Source of the DNA: Sipunculus nudus
Taxonomy: Eukaryota; Annelida; Sipuncula; Golfingiida; Sipunculidae
Length of the DNA: 64,000 bases
Reading direction: 5' to 3'
NCBI GenBank assembly: GCA_026874595.1
Contig: CM049310.1
Span: 32,369,558 to 32,433,557 of the forward strand
A model generated the notes under the pieces. It ran no database searches and was not told where the DNA came from. It saw only the letters and a list, made by a program, of their open reading frames with translations. Below, one piece after another: positions 48,601 through 61,000 of this stretch (within the stretch, counting starts at the first letter, position 1; each line of letters begins with the position of its first letter). The position numbers were made by a program, and so were the translations under genes.

Positions 48601-51250
48601 GGCTCCTGAAAGACCTTTAAAATAATTGCCTTGAACATGAAGTTTTAAAATAGAAATTTGGTGTAATCTGCAAACTGTAGCTTTCAAGTCTACGCATACA
48701 AAATTGTACAGGCTCCCAGGTGAAGACATTATCCAATTTCTTCTTTTTCAGGTTAAGTTTTTGGAATCTCAGCAGGAAGCTGTACAAACTGCTGCAGAAT
48801 CAGAAGAGATAGCAAGGCTCAGGGACGAGGTGGAGGACTTAGAGGGACAGTTGTCTGAGAAAAGCAAGGTCAGTAATCAGACATATGCTGGTAGGCTGAT
48901 AGAGAAACAGGTACCCCCAGTAGATGCTTCAGATTAAATGAGAGTGGAAGGCAGAATGCATCATGAAGTGTAGATATGTACCCTTCCGCTTAAAGTCTCT
49001 TAACCATTTTATCACATATTCTGCATATGAGATGCATCCTACTCTTGTTGTACACTATCTTGGTCCATGTGATCCAACCCCATTTAACTACCAGTTGTGT
49101 GTATCCATCAGCCTGTTCAGTTACAATACATGTAGCAGTATACTCAGGTAGGCTTGGAAAACAAGGATGGTGAACAAAATATGCCACATGGTTAATTGGC
49201 GGTGGAACTGAATAAGAAAAACTGATGTGATTAATGAAATGCCTCTCAGGTGGTTACAGGAAGACCTGGCATGGTTTTCTGAAGGAAAAGAGGAATGTGA
49301 ATGGAAGCGTATTTGTGGTTTGGTCGGCTGTTCTATGGTAAAATCGATGCAGTCAACAAAATATCACATATTGATTTGGTTATGGAGTTAAACCTGGGTG
49401 GTTAAAAGACTTGGTGAGTTTACAGGACCCTTGTCTTGGAATTCATGCCACAGTTCAACCACAGATCTAGGTATATCGATGCACAGTAACATACATTATA
49501 TTCCTCATACTTTTAAAGTTATGTGACAATTGTATATTCTCAACTGTGTGTATTTACTTATATCTAGAATGATCAGTTATAGCATAGTGATAGCAAAGTA
49601 TCAAGTGTGCTATGTGTTGCTTTGATCAGTAATCTTATTAATTTATTTCTATTCCTTATTTCAGACCATTAAGGTCCAGCAGCAAAGGTTAACAGACTTG
49701 AAGAAAACCCTGCAGAAAGAACTTAAAGTACAGTGCTTGCCAAATGATGAAATGACAGATAGTAGTGACATGAAGGACTCAGGGCCTGTGACAAGCAACA
49801 GGCCTGCACCAAATACCTCAAAGGTACCACCTCTGCAGCAAATAGAAAAAGTTGAGTTCAATGGTACATTTCCCCATGAGCTACCTGTTCTAGACAGAAG
49901 GCGAAGACCTAGAACTTCTTCTGTAACTGCAGTGCCTGGGACTATAGGAAGCTCTGGTCTTGCCAGTGAACCGTACATTAGTGAGGTTAACTTCCAGTAC
50001 CTCAAACATGTGGTGTTAAAATTCATGTTGAGCAGAGAAAATGAGGTAAGTTGTATTCAGGGTTTTTATTTTCTCTTGGAATAATATCATTGTAACTTAT
50101 TATTTTTGTTCCATTCAACTTCAGGGTGATAAAATATTATAGGGTACTGCAGAGGTGTAATGATTAAGATAAAAAATATATTTAATGAGGGAAAGGTATT
50201 TCTCTGAAAAATATACATCTACCTGTGCAAAAAAATTTATGTGATTAATGTTTGGGGAAACGTTAGTTATGTATATCCCAGCATTGTACATCCAAGCCAT
50301 ATCATTCCACATCCCCCTTGTTTCATATGTAATGGTTCAAGAGCATTACACTATAAAAATTTTATGTATTTTCTGTCAGCTAACATGAAGCTGTGAGACA
50401 TGCATTATAACAATTTAAAATCACTGTAGCAAAAGTAAACATATGCTGTAATCCAGTTAGTATATTATAGATGTTAAAAGTTCAAAATTAAGCATGAACA
50501 GTGGGTGTGAACACTGAATAAATCAAAAGATGTGGTCTGATGGCAAGATTATGGATTAAGTTCATTCAATCTAAAATAAAGTCTGAATTTTCTGCAAAGT
50601 ATTGGTAATGGTTTTCTTCTAAATATTTTCTGGACAGGTAATTTTTCAGTGTTCACTGACCTTGTTAGAATAGACCTCCAAACTAGAGGGGCACTCAATA
50701 GAGCCCATACCTCTTTCAAGGTAAACTATTAATACGGGATCCACCCTTTGATTGGGATCAGCACCAGAAGTGTCTTTCCTGGCTGAGGTGCCACTGTTCC
50801 ACAAAGTTTTATGGAATTCTAAAGTAATTTGGGTAATCCTCCTAGCAGAAACACAAAAGAACAGACATTGTAGAGAACATAACTTCCTTGGTGAATATAA
50901 AAATATAGAGCGCAGACTGTGATCTTGTAAAAGTTGTATTGATTCAACACATGTCATGCTGTCAAACTGTGGTTTAAAATACAATTATTAAGCGAGGACA
51001 GAATCTTATGGTGCTACTCTCAGAATGTAATTTTATTACATTTACATGTAAATATTGACAGAAATTTAACATGCCCCTCGGTTTCTTGCAGGCATTGCAG
51101 TTGATAAAGGCTGTGGCAGTCCTGCTTCATTACACACCTGAGGAACAGCAGATGATTAGGGACACACTGGAATACAAGATGTCGTGGTTTGGGGCCAAGC
51201 CAGTCATACCAAAGGGCCAGTTATCCAAGACCATTCCACCCCTATACTGA
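27620..51250 (+). CDS. GOLGA1: golgin-97 (golgin subfamily A member 1), 21 coding exons, 889 residues
   Basis: A trans-Golgi coiled-coil tether recruited by Arl1-GTP through its GRIP domain; the N-terminus captures endosome-derived vesicles. CDS exons: 27646-27748, 32631-32713, 33307-33391, 33884-33958, 34666-34763, 35666-35827, 36784-36932, 37660-37771, 40122-40205, 41215-41343, 42267-42362, 43648-43743, 44213-44308, 44769-44921, 46462-46557, 47080-47190, 47532-47634, 48170-48351, 48752-48868, 49665-50045, 51092-51250. All phases agree and the sum is 2670 nt. The start MFAKLKKKLQDE matches the vertebrate golgin-97 N-terminus. Residues about 50-745 are heptad-rich coiled coil with matching landmarks (QEMAKIKHM, then QRLTDLKKTLQKELKV). 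GRIP is about 817-871 with the Arl1-contacting Tyr at 822. The protein is longer than human (767). Weakest joins: the exon 7 donor, the exon 8 acceptor and exon 9. Exon 1 starts at a 3' splice site (27619), so a noncoding first exon lies upstream. Confidence 0.93.
27626..27661 (+). promoter_or_regulatory. upstream ORF overlapping the golgin-97 start codon
   Basis: An ATG lies six bases into the exon, 20 nt before the chosen start and in another frame. It opens an 11-codon frame that ends at 27661, past the golgin ATG at 27646. If transcripts include this exon boundary, ribosomes must leak past the first ATG to make golgin-97, a common way to lower translation. Regulation is inferred. Confidence 0.4.
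28411..30716 (+). mobile_element. family-1 HINE-like element, full-length copy with duplicated core
   Basis: It lies inside golgin-97 intron 1. The head TAGCTCAGCTGACTATAAG is at 28411, followed by GTCCGTTGTCC. Two roughly 675-bp core units start at about 28545 and 29222 with GT(C/T)AGATGTCCC and ACCAAGC(C/T)GAAAACTGGG. The tail at 30682-30716 is AGCTGAGCGATGT + GACCCATGGGTC + CTTGTT. It includes a C-tract at about 29982-30001. No ORF of note. Confidence 0.7.
30773..31702 (+). mobile_element. family-1 HINE-like element, short copy
   Basis: This 0.93-kb copy lies 57 bp after the previous one and in the same orientation, inside golgin-97 intron 1. The head is TAGCTCAGCTGACTGTAAG and the tail is GGCTGAGTGTC + GACCCATGGGTC + CTTGTT. 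Its core has three related units starting GGCACAAAT(G/C)(G/A)TAACC at about 30863, 31199 and 31367. The core is unrelated to that of the larger copies, although the ends match. Confidence 0.7.
35132..35148. repeat. G homopolymer tract
   Basis: A run of about 17 G in golgin-97 intron 5, close to a shorter C run near 35167. It is one of about eight G/C runs of 13-20 bp in this AT-rich window (also 5465, 7700, 16321, 18147, 18488, 29982, 62462). Confidence 0.85.
36987..37167 (+). mobile_element. 180-bp MITE-like repeat, copy 1
   Basis: It lies in golgin-97 intron 7. It shares with 54616-54802 the blocks AACCACC, ATCTCAA(T/A)ATAA, CATGGTCCC, GACCAC/GGCCAC units, GAAAATG, CTTTAT(C/T)GAG and TTGGTGGTC. 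The ends are short imperfect inverted repeats of TA(C/A)(T/A)GT-AAACC type. No ORF. Confidence 0.65.
39436..39765 (-). CDS. unrecognised 109-codon ORF antisense in golgin-97 intron 8
   Basis: An open frame with a Met start and varied composition (GYDNLSHVVSV, APIYIAELLKRHMSSLIG, EATAKIVKKLHTV). I do not recognise it. No signal peptide, membrane span or metal-binding motif is visible. It could be a fragment of a transposable element gene or chance. No splice context was established. Confidence 0.15.
   Translation of the reverse strand: MGKTKSFHCHPLYCFGYDNLSHVVSVNSKSKELPNAMCYQQKLFLQRFPNFSLAPIYIAELLKRHMSSLIGDSCSIEATAKIVKKLHTVIMKVTGAEVQDCYKFMHVIM
44769..44921 (+). other. GOLGA1: golgin-97 exon 14, whose 3' end is the first unit of the intron array
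   Basis: The exon encodes 51 coiled-coil residues ending EKHTAQQQL and is followed by the donor CTT|GTAAGG. Its last roughly 25 bases (AGAAACACACAGCACAACAA plus CAACTT) are the same sequence that repeats through the following intron. The exon end and the minisatellite are therefore one repeat family. The exon is phase 0 at both ends. Confidence 0.85.
44900..46380 (+). repeat. 58-bp minisatellite of duplicated exon-intron junctions
   Basis: The authentic donor at 44922 is followed by 25 copies of the junction at 44980, 45038, 45096, 45154, 45212, 45270, 45328, 45383, 45441, 45499, 45554, 45612, 45667, 45725, 45783, 45847, 45905, 45959, 46015, 46073, 46131, 46189, 46247, 46311 and 46369. The period is mostly 58 bp (54-64). 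A unit reads AAACACAGCACAACAACAAC, TTGTAAGG, CTTACTAACCAACCCCTAAT, ATACACATAG. Ten of the first sixteen units have an exact TACTAAC. The later units have TAATAAC or TAATGAC and are more diverged. The array fills nearly all of intron 14 (44922-46461). Confidence 0.95.
49665..51250 (+). other. GOLGA1: golgin-97 GRIP-domain exons 20 and 21
   Basis: Exon 20 (49665-50045) carries QRLTDLKKTLQKELK, a low-complexity linker rich in Pro, Ser and Arg, then EVNFQYLKHVVLKFMLSREN. Exon 21 (51092-51250) carries ALQLIKAVAVLLHYTPEEQQ through YKMSWFGAKP and ends PPLY-stop. The GRIP domain is thus split by one phase-0 intron right after the first helix. The RDTLEYKMSWFG stretch is nearly identical to vertebrate golgin-97, separating it from golgin-245, GCC1 and GCC2. 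Confidence 0.93.
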
Positions 51251-54200
51251 ATGTCATCTCATCATCACTTGTCTCCCTGTGATACATCAGCATCCTCTCT
51301 TCAGTGATTTCAATGATACACTCATTACATATCAGCTTCATCAGCTCATCTTCATCAATTTCATATGGAAGTGTTTGGTTTTGTTTACGAAACAGCACAT
51401 TAAATATAATTTATAACTGTTTATATAAATATACCACACACCTTATATATATATACTTATATATATAGTTATATAAAAAGTGACACTTATTTCAACACTT
51501 GTTAATAGTGTGCTCATTGAGAACGATAAATTATTTATTATCATGTGCTTGGCCTCACGACTTGTACTTCAAGGAATGAACCCATCTATCCATTGAAGGG
51601 AGAGTCTATGTTATATATATCATATTGAATATATACAACTCAAACTGAAATCTCTGATTAGAAACTGATTCATGGTGACATAATATGGCCAGTTTCATTC
51701 AGAAACTTTACTTGGTAATGCTCAAATATTGCAGAAATAAATAACATAACTATGGGTACAAGTATTTTAGTAAAAACCAGTACAGCAACATTTCAGTGCA
51801 GTCATTATTATTCACTCAATAGTTATTTCCCTAGCATCTACATTCAGTTATTTAGCATGTTTAGACTTAGGTTCTGCTATTTTAATAGTGAGATCATGGT
51901 TATATATCATGGTCTATGACGTACTTAAATTATTGGGCTTCATAAAATTGAATATTACTAGGCAGTTGATACGTAACTAGGCAATTTTAATGTTTTCATG
52001 TAGAATTTCCATCGAAAGCCCCCAGAGAAATGAAAAATTAATATATTGATTAAGCATTAATATATATGAGGAACCTAACTTCTAATTAATAAATTATAGT
52101 TTTAGAGTAGAATAAAACTTTTATGGCAAATGATAATCATGTTTATATGAATGTGTTTGCACACATGCCCCTGATATTGGTAACAGTTCAGGGATAAAGA
52201 GTATTTCATGTCCTATATCCAGATAGCTACCAATTGGTGCCAAACTGTTAATGCTATGCTTAGAACTTATTATTAGAACTGTGTTATGAGAATTTGTTTT
52301 ATCTTCTGTGTGTATTTGTATATCATGAGTTTTTGCATGAATTTATTCGTAGAAATGAAATTTGGTCAAGGTCCTAATGTTCCACAATTCATTCTCATGA
52401 AAAACATTAAAGTGTTTCCTTGCTATGTGCTATTTCACAAAATGTTAAGAGGAACCTGTCTAATCAAAACAAATTGAATAAAACCTTTGTTATTCCTGGG
52501 AGTTTTTAACTGAATTTTTTAAGAAGCCTTGGACATTGTGGTATTGTAGTACTTGACTTTAAACATAGCGAACAACAACCATGCCCCTTCCCCCATGATG
52601 TACTTTGGATTACGGACATTTTTCAGGGAAATGGCATGTGGCATGAGTCATCGTAGCCTTGATGTAACGGATCACGCCCAACAAATGGCCGTATGGTCTC
52701 ATGCAACAAGTGCAAATGGTAAAATGTGCTATAAAAACCCATAAAACACTCATTCTTGGGTTATTTATGCTTGGATTTACACCAAATTTGAACTTCATTA
52801 ACACTTTCACAAGACCAGCCTATATGATAAATTTCAATAACATAAGTTGTACCGTCTCCGGATATCATCCATACATATATATACACACACACACACACAC
52901 ACAGCATGAAGTGAAAAAATAACCCTCTTTTCAAGCAGGGTTAATTATCCAGACTGAATCAGCTCAGCATTTGTTACTACTACTTCAGTTCCAGGCAGTA
53001 TAACTGGCAAACAACCTGTAGATGTGGTTGTGAAAAAGGAGCAAGGTCTCTGATTGTATAGCTGTTAGGGCTTTGCTAATAAGAAGATGTTATCTCCTGT
53101 AGTTCCAAGCACAGAACTCAGAAGCTCCAGAAACATTCTTATGAAGATTAACTCGTCACTTTTAAATAACTTGCCTTTACACATTATGTTAAATGTTGTC
53201 ATATATCAGGGCATAGATGCAGGTTTTGGGGTCACAAGGAAAGGGCTTAATGTCTGTTTAAACAGCATCTCACCTTATATGCCTTAACTTCTCAGGACTT
53301 GCTTCAGTCCAGTGATTTTGAATGTGGTTATGTGTTGTTATCTGTGTGTGTTACATATCATGTACTTTCTGACATAAACTCAAGCTGTGCAGTTTATCAT
53401 GTGGAGGTTCTGTATAAATGTTATATTATTTCATGGTAATATTGCTCCACTACCATGGTTTCAGATATGTTCTTTGCAAGTGCTATCCAGGTAACAATCT
53501 TGTGAGATCTGAGAAAAATCTGCTGTTAATGTTTTGGGTCTTTCAATAAAAAGGCAAGTGATTCAGTTATATAAATGAGATTTTACAACTTTACTCAGAT
53601 GAGAGATAACTGCAGTTATATTATACAGTTAACGTATGATACATCCCATGTTGAGATAATTATCCCAGTGCATTGTATATGGATGATATCTGTTGAAATT
53701 TAAATATTTTAATCATTGAGATAAGAAACATTGATATATCAAGGTGGATGATTTCCACCAAGGACCGAATCGGATATACCTGTTCATATGAGATGAGCGT
53801 TAATTTAGTTGACTCTGAAGATGATTGGCATATCTAAAGTTGATACCCATTTTGTCAAAATATGTTAAATATACACCAGTTAGAGGATTGTGAATGAGTG
53901 TATTTCCGCTCCAGATAAAAATTATATCATGTCTAATGTGAAGGTCAGTAATATGCCAAAATGGATGACAAAATCTTTGAACCATCCCTTCTGAGAAACT
54001 GATAATATCTTATCTATTATGGGATGTTTTTAATGTCCAAGTATGTGGTATCTATGTTTAATGTGTGTGGTATTCCAGATAAATCAATGAGCCATGTAGG
54101 TAATATCCTGGTTGAAATGGAGCTAATATCACTAGTTCAAGGTTGATAATACTAGTATCTCAGAAGATAATGTGCGCCATCTTCCTACTTCTTACCGTCA

Positions 54201-56136
54201 TAACATGATAATGAAATTGCAAGCAGTTTGTATCATGAATGGAGAGGGAAAAAAGGTGTTTCATATGGATTTTATTGCTGATCAGAAGACTTATTAAAGT
54301 GTACTTTTATCATCATTCCAGGTTTATGTATCTGTGCTAGCTGGGCTACAATAGATTAAATATTTTGTATCTATATGTTTTTGTAAATCAACAGCAAGTA
54401 ACTGTAAGATCTTTATTTTCAGTGTATGTGTGGACTTCCTAAACCAGGGCTCCAAATCAATGGCCTATAAACTTTCCCAGGGAATGTACTTTTCTTAAAA
54501 TTTATTGATCAAAATCTTGTTATTATTATTATTTTAAGTCAAATGTATGGTTGGCAGTGCTTCCTTCAGTTAATGTCATTGATTTTATGTATACATATTG
54601 TCAGTCAAACAAACATACTGTAAAACCTTGGCTAATGACCACCTCTGTGAGGCAACTATCTCAAAATAATGACCACTTGTCCATGGTCCCTTTTCTCTAT
54701 TACTATTGGTCTTTATATAAGAACTCACTGAGATGACCACATTGAAAATGTGACGCATTTTATTGAGATCTCATTGGTGGTCATAATTTTGGGTTTAACT
54801 GTATTTATATACTAGAAACTAGACTTTGATATTCATCCACAGTTTTTTATACACAGTATGATGAAATTTTAAAGAGAAATTGATCCCATTTGCTTATCAG
54901 ACATGACAAGGAGCAGTTGATCAGAATGTTACACTGCCCTCAAGATGTGTGGGTAAAGTTATAGTGACTGAGTGTATCATAAAACTGTAGGGATAAATGA
55001 AGGTATTATGTAATTCTTAATCTGCAATATGAGTTGTCCATATATTGGTATATGGGCCAATGTGTGCTCAAGGGCAGTTTTGGACACATGTTTTAAGTTT
55101 TATACAGATTGGACCCACAATATGTTACTTAATGTTTGGTTTAATTTTCATGTTTGGCTCAGCACAATGCCTTTACCAAAACTTTACCCAAATTTTGGGT
55201 AGGACCACAGATTCAATAATATAAAGACAACTGTATCTCCATGGTAGGACCATGATTGTTCATCAGCACCATCTGGTGCTCAAGCTTCAGTAATTGTTTT
55301 TCTTTAAAGGTAATTTGAAATTTGAATCTTCTTCTTGATTGTTGCAGTTTACACACTGCCTACCCAACCCATCTTCAAGATTCATCAGTTAAGGATGACA
55401 TAAAAATAAATTACAAATGATGAACGTACATATTTCCCTCAGCATTTTGTTTCTTTGAATGGCTCCTAGGTGGTACTGAGAAGCAGATGTAGTATTAGCA
55501 TAAATAATAATAATAAATACATTTTGAAAGTACCCCTTTAACCATCACAAAACTTTATGGTAATACATGTGGTGTTCAAGCAGTTAGCAACAAATAAAGG
55601 TGACAGAACGCATTCACATTGATTGCCTTTCATGTTATTATTTATATTTGTGGGGGAGGGCATGAACTATGATTCGATTAAACCACTGATCATTTGAGTC
55701 ACTGTATGTTCAAGATATTTTCAGTATGAGAAAGGGTCTCATATATTCATACACATATATATCATGACTTATATGCCTAATGGTGCAATAAAAGTGACAT
55801 GTACCATATTTGATACCCTGAGTTTTGTTGTATTTCTCATCTGTACTGAGAACTGTTGCAGACATGTTCTGTGATTAACTGCCCTGGACTTAAGTCACAA
55901 ATCAGAGCACATGTCCATAGCATCTCACAATCATGAGATCAAATAGCCTTGAAATACAGCATTTATCACTGGCCTCCAATAGTAAAATCTCTATCAGGAA
56001 AAAAACTGGGCAGTATTGTTTCAAAACCTGATCTGCCAATGAGATAACTGTGCACCTCCTGAGAAAAGTTTGGCAAACTAAGAAGCTCTACTTTCAGGAT
56101 GCCATCTTCATAATAAAGTAAAATTGTACATTTTTT
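51251..56136. other. golgin-97 3' UTR and flank, no further gene seen
   Basis: AATAAA signals after the golgin-97 stop are at 51736, 52477, 53545 and 55787; I cannot tell which is used. An (AC)n tract lies at 52882-52902 and a MITE at 54616-54802. No exon with conserved coding content was found. Confidence 0.5.
54616..54802 (+). mobile_element. 180-bp MITE-like repeat, copy 2
   Basis: This is the relative of 36987-37167 in the same orientation. It starts ACTGTAAAACCTTGGC and ends GGGTTTAACTGTA, so the ends are near-inverted. Shared blocks include ATGACCACC, CATGGTCCC and TTGGTGGTCATAA. Confidence 0.65.
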
Positions 56137-56144
56137 TTACCAAA

Positions 56145-57711
56145 CATGGTTGGCAGTTTTATCTGCAGCCAGTTTAATCCACTAGATTAATCTCGATTAA
56201 TCCAGATCGAATAAAAAAAAGGTTTTATCCAGTTTTATCCGAAGTTTGGGTGTATACTTTCCGTGAAGTAGACATTTCTTATTAAATTTAGCTTTCCACT
56301 TGAAAATAATAAAGTTCTAATATGAAACATTTTTTTATTCGGGAATAATTGGCCAATTGAGTATGTCCATCTTATTTAGTGAAACCAATACTTGTATTGA
56401 ATAAGTTAGAACAGTGAGAAATTTTATAATAAATTACACCCATGCAGGTATAGGGAAAACATTACCTTAAATTTGAACTAAACTACCTGTGTGGTGTGTA
56501 CTGGACCATTGTTATATGAGTAGAATTTCACAAACTCAAGACTTATTCTCATTTTATAATACACATGTATGGCCTCACCAAAGTTTTGATATAGGCCCTG
56601 GTGAGATTGTGAAAGTGAAACCCTTGCGAAACACTTAAAATGGAGAAATCGCAAGATGCTAGCCTCGCGAATCTGAAGCCAACAAGTATGCAATTAAGGT
56701 CTAATTATCGTCAAACAACCTTGGGTTAATTTAGCTTTAGAATTCATATTAATTATAATTTTAGACACAGTGATGTATATATATTTAGAATCCTCGGAAA
56801 ATTCTCTATCAGATGAGGTATATTTAAAAAGTGTAACAGTGTCCATTTTGAAAATTTAAAACTTGAAATGATTTAAAATAATTCCTTTTTAATTGGATAT
56901 ATCTCAAAATTGGCATAGGGTTCATGGATAGATCAATAATATTTAGAGTGACTTTTTAAAACATCATATATTTTGTACATTACACCATAAAAAAGTTAAA
57001 CAACTGCAGTTCATGCATGTTTAGTTAAACTCCACAGTCAGTGGTACCATATAATGTATTCACTGTCATATATTTACAGATAAACATCTATTCTTGCATC
57101 TGAGAGAGATGTACTTAATCAGGTCATTTATTGCATAAATGACTTAAGATTTACAGTGAAATCAGCTGTCCATAATTTTTTAGGGTTCCCTCTGACAGGC
57201 CAACAATAAAATGCTTAAAATCTTATCTTGCCCCAGTTTGTTTCTCTGAATGTGGGTTAGTTATGACAGCCTGAGAGGAGAAACCTCCATTGGAACAAAG
57301 TCATTCAGGCATCCTCCTCCACTGGACTCTAGTTTCCCCATTAGTTCAGTTGACATTGGTCTGCAAGTGTCACCCTGTAACCTGCCCTTGACTAAATATA
57401 AATTTTTGGTGGCTTAGGAAGATGCTAAAAGATGATTCATCCTAATGAGAAATTGACCACCAGCCAAGAGAGTAACATAGCATAATCTACAGTGGCTGCT
57501 AACAACAGTGATACCTGAACCTGGAGGAACTTGTGAATCAGATATCAAGCATACATATTGTTAATATTAATAAACCTTCTGAACTTATTTATCCTGATTA
57601 AAAAAAATGTTAATTTAATTAATTTAATACAAAGGTGATTCTTAGTTTGATCCAGTTTAATCCTGTATAATCCAGATAAAACTGGATTTATCCAGATAAA
57701 ACCCAACCCTG
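56145..57711. mobile_element. non-autonomous hAT-like element with 8-bp target duplication
   Basis: The direct repeat TTACCAAA sits at 56137-56144 and 57712-57719, immediately outside two inverted ends. The left end reads CATGGTTGGCAGTTTTATCT. The right end, in reverse complement, reads CAGGGTTGGGTTTTATCTGG. Subterminal TTTATCC/AATCC motifs cluster inside both ends. An 8-bp duplication and CAGGG-type ends are typical of hAT transposons. The 1567-bp interior has no transposase-like ORF, so it would need a transposase in trans. Confidence 0.75.
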
Positions 57712-57719
57712 TTACCAAA

Positions 57720-59700
57720 AACAGAAGTTATACTCTAGCCCTTTAAGTGAACAAAGTTCGGGATACTGTCCTTATCAACACCACCATTTCTAGGATATAT
57801 CATTCCCTGTATGTAAGAATCATTATTATGCCCCATTTGAAAATGCAGGTGCCCCATAGCAAAAAACCCTGTCCACCAACAAATTTGTTTTTAGATGATA
57901 ATTCCAGTTTGGAATGACTCATTGGTGTCAAACATGGCTTATTATTATAATGCTGTTGTGCTTTCTGATCTTGAGGTCACAAGGTCCAGGGACCTACTAC
58001 TTTTAACAGCTTGTGGACACATTTGAGCCAAAGTCTTCAGTCTCTACATAAAATCAGGTTTGATTTTAATTTTTCAACCATCACTCTGCCCACAACTGAA
58101 GTCCATGGAGGTTTTCGGGGGCCTTTTCTATCTGTCAGTGTTATTTGAATGGACATTCTTGCAGACACTTGTGTATGGGCTAGACATCAGATGAATAATA
58201 AACTTTATTATCATTCCTGGTTTGTTGTTTGATTTTGGATATTAGGGTGGAGTATTGTCAGATGTAAATTCTATCATCATGGTATAATTGATAAAATACT
58301 GATATATTGTATGAAAAAAACAATTTTGTAAACTTTATATAAAGAAGAACAGCAGTTGACCGCAGATTACACTCCCGAGGCAGCGGCAATCTTACGCTTC
58401 TACAGAAGCTACAGGAAGGGGGCCTATAGGGAAAAGTGCTGTGTAAAGAGCGTAACCGCAGATTAACCCTGTTAATACTGTAAATGCCATCAGTGGTGTA
58501 CCAAAAAATATATTTCTTTTGCATATGTGGGCTCCTAAATCTTTTTTGCAAGTTTTTTTTTCTATTTAGATTAAGAATGAATTAATCAGTTATGTAAGAC
58601 AGTATCCCTCAAATTAAAGTCCAGGCCATTGAAGTCCAAGTCAAGGGTCCTCAGTTCACATTCTTCAAGTTGGGGTCACTTGGAACCCCAAGCCCAAGTT
58701 CAGTACAAATTTCCTCATTAAAAGAAATTTAAAATGGAAATAGTTTATCTTGTGCATTCTATCCAAGCATACAAGCATATTTGAATGGTTTATTATATTT
58801 AGCTACCAATGCAGAGCTAAAGCTTTGTATGTAGTTAGTAGCTAGCACATCTTTCTTGTATATGACAGGGCTTGAAGTTTTTTTCCTTCTGGACTTAAGA
58901 TGGATTTGGCCTTATTTTTTGAGTCCTTCCTTCGATAGTCCAGCATATATGAGTTATCGGAGGCCCTAAATGGGCTGACTCGAGTCCAAGTCCCTAATCT
59001 GTCTTATTCCTGGGGCACTTTTTAATGAATATAAAATTGTATTTTTGTCCTGCTTCCGTTGAATGGAGGACATTGATTTGGGTTTTCCTGTCTGTCCATC
59101 CATCAGGTTTTTCGTTTCTGTGCAGTACCTTTCCTAAATATTATTTTATTTCATTCAATTTTGGTCAGTGATTGCTCTCATGCATACCTTGATTGAGATT
59201 GGTTTTGGAGTGTGTGTCTGAAAATTCATTATCACTAGCTCTAAACAACAAAAGATTTTCACATTTTGTTCCAAATTCACTATAAAATTATGACATGTGG
59301 AGACATCTTCAGGGGGCAATGGAAACTAAAACACAGGCACTATGATATATGAAGACATCTTCAGAGGAAAATTAAAACTAAAACATATTGAGAAGGCAAG
59401 CATGAAGATCACAGGAATTAAAAATAACAAGAAGTGGACAAGGAGGACATAATTCCATGAATTTGCTCGTTTAAAATTGATTCAAGATTGTCAGAGCTAT
59501 TAGTGACCATAATAATCTTGTGATAAACATAAGTAATTGATTTTAATTCTTATGAAGGCCACAGGTTGTTATATTTATCCGGCATTCATTCATATACAGC
59601 ACACTTGCTGTACTACATGTACATTAAATTTTAAGTGAAGTATTATGGCATGCACAACAGACAACATAAAAACAATACACCTTTATAGAAAACAAAGAAT
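57720..59700. other. intergenic between the hAT-like element and ARPC5, no gene seen
   Basis: AT-rich DNA without recognisable exons. A short direct duplication occurs at about 59296-59400 (GACATCTTCAG(G/A)GG, AAACTAAAACA). Confidence 0.5.
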
Positions 59701-59707
59701 ATGTTTG

Positions 59708-59713
59708 TTTATT
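59708..59713 (-). terminator. candidate ARPC5 polyadenylation signal
   Basis: TTTATT on the plus strand reads AATAAA on the ARPC5 strand, about 1.29 kb after the stop codon. It is the only exact hexamer I found in this 3' flank. Confidence 0.35.
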
Positions 59714-61000
59714 CTCTATATACATATTCAAGCAAAGAAATACTGCAAAACTGTTTGCAATACTTTACAGAGCCTTATATAAAACATGAATTTATGTAAA
59801 GTTCTGAGTAACTGTGTATCACCCCCAAAGAAAAAGCAAATTAAGCCCTTATAAATGATATTATTAACATGTTATGGCAGCAGAGATATTGTGTATAACA
59901 TGTGACTGGTGTATGAACTTGAACTCAGAGCTACATAATACAGGATATACCTCTAAAATCCTTTTATATATCCCAATGACCCAATCACCAACTGGAATAT
60001 AAGGTTGCATGACTTTCAAAGGTCCTGTTATGTCCTTTCAATGTAGATGCTGCTGGCGATAAAAACTACATGGCTGCCCTTTCTGCAGTATCTGTTACTA
60101 TCTGTTACAAAGAAAAGACTTCTGTTTTGAATAATTAGGTGTGCAAGTGCAAAAACATAACTGAACAAGAATGTGGAAATGTTTCGATTTCCTAAAATGA
60201 TATTTAACTACTGCTAAAATCAAATGATTGTGTGCACATTGTAATGAATGAATAATCATTAAGCTGAAAATCTGTTCATGAAAAGATCTAGTATTTCAAA
60301 GTGCAAGACCTTGCCTTGGCTTGCCATTGTTAAAAAAAAAAGCTGAAAATATAGCTTATGTATGCTCAACTAAACTGCAGCAGTGTGAATAAAATTGAGG
60401 TTTTCTTCCCTTTTTCTGATTTGTCAGAAAGATTACCTGCTGTTCCTTGGTACTTACAATATATTGTTTTCTATAATCAGCAAAAAGGTCTAAAATTGGA
60501 ACTTGTGTACAGATATAAGTCAATTTTCTGAATACAAACTGTGATAACAACCACTTCTGTTCAGATATCATCCAAATATCTGAGTCAAATGTTATCAATA
60601 AGTATTCGAGTCTCAGCTCAACAAACTTTCATGTATGTAAGCCTATGCTTAAATACCAACCAAGTATCCAAATACATTCTCAGCTAAATGAAATGTATCT
60701 GAGCCTGTGCCCCAATGTAAGCAACGTTTTTTTGAGTGTGCAAAGGTAAGAATCACTAATTTGATCTTCTGCTCTGTGATGTAGTCCAGTAGAAAAGACA
60801 TGTTCTTAATTAGTCATAACAAAGAAATTAAGAAAGAATGACAGCCCTACAGAGAAATCTGAGATAATCATGGACATATATGGAAGGACTGAAAGACAAG
60901 GCTCAGTCATGCATAATAATATACACCCTTCCTCAGAGTGTTCGTTAGTGCACGATATCAATTGGGTCCCATCAGCACCTGCCTGGGCCTTCCCTGCCAA

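Noticed and set aside
50646-50984. 112-codon minus-strand ORF in golgin-97 intron 20
   Set aside because: Parts look protein-like but I could not assign it to any family, and it is antisense inside an intron.
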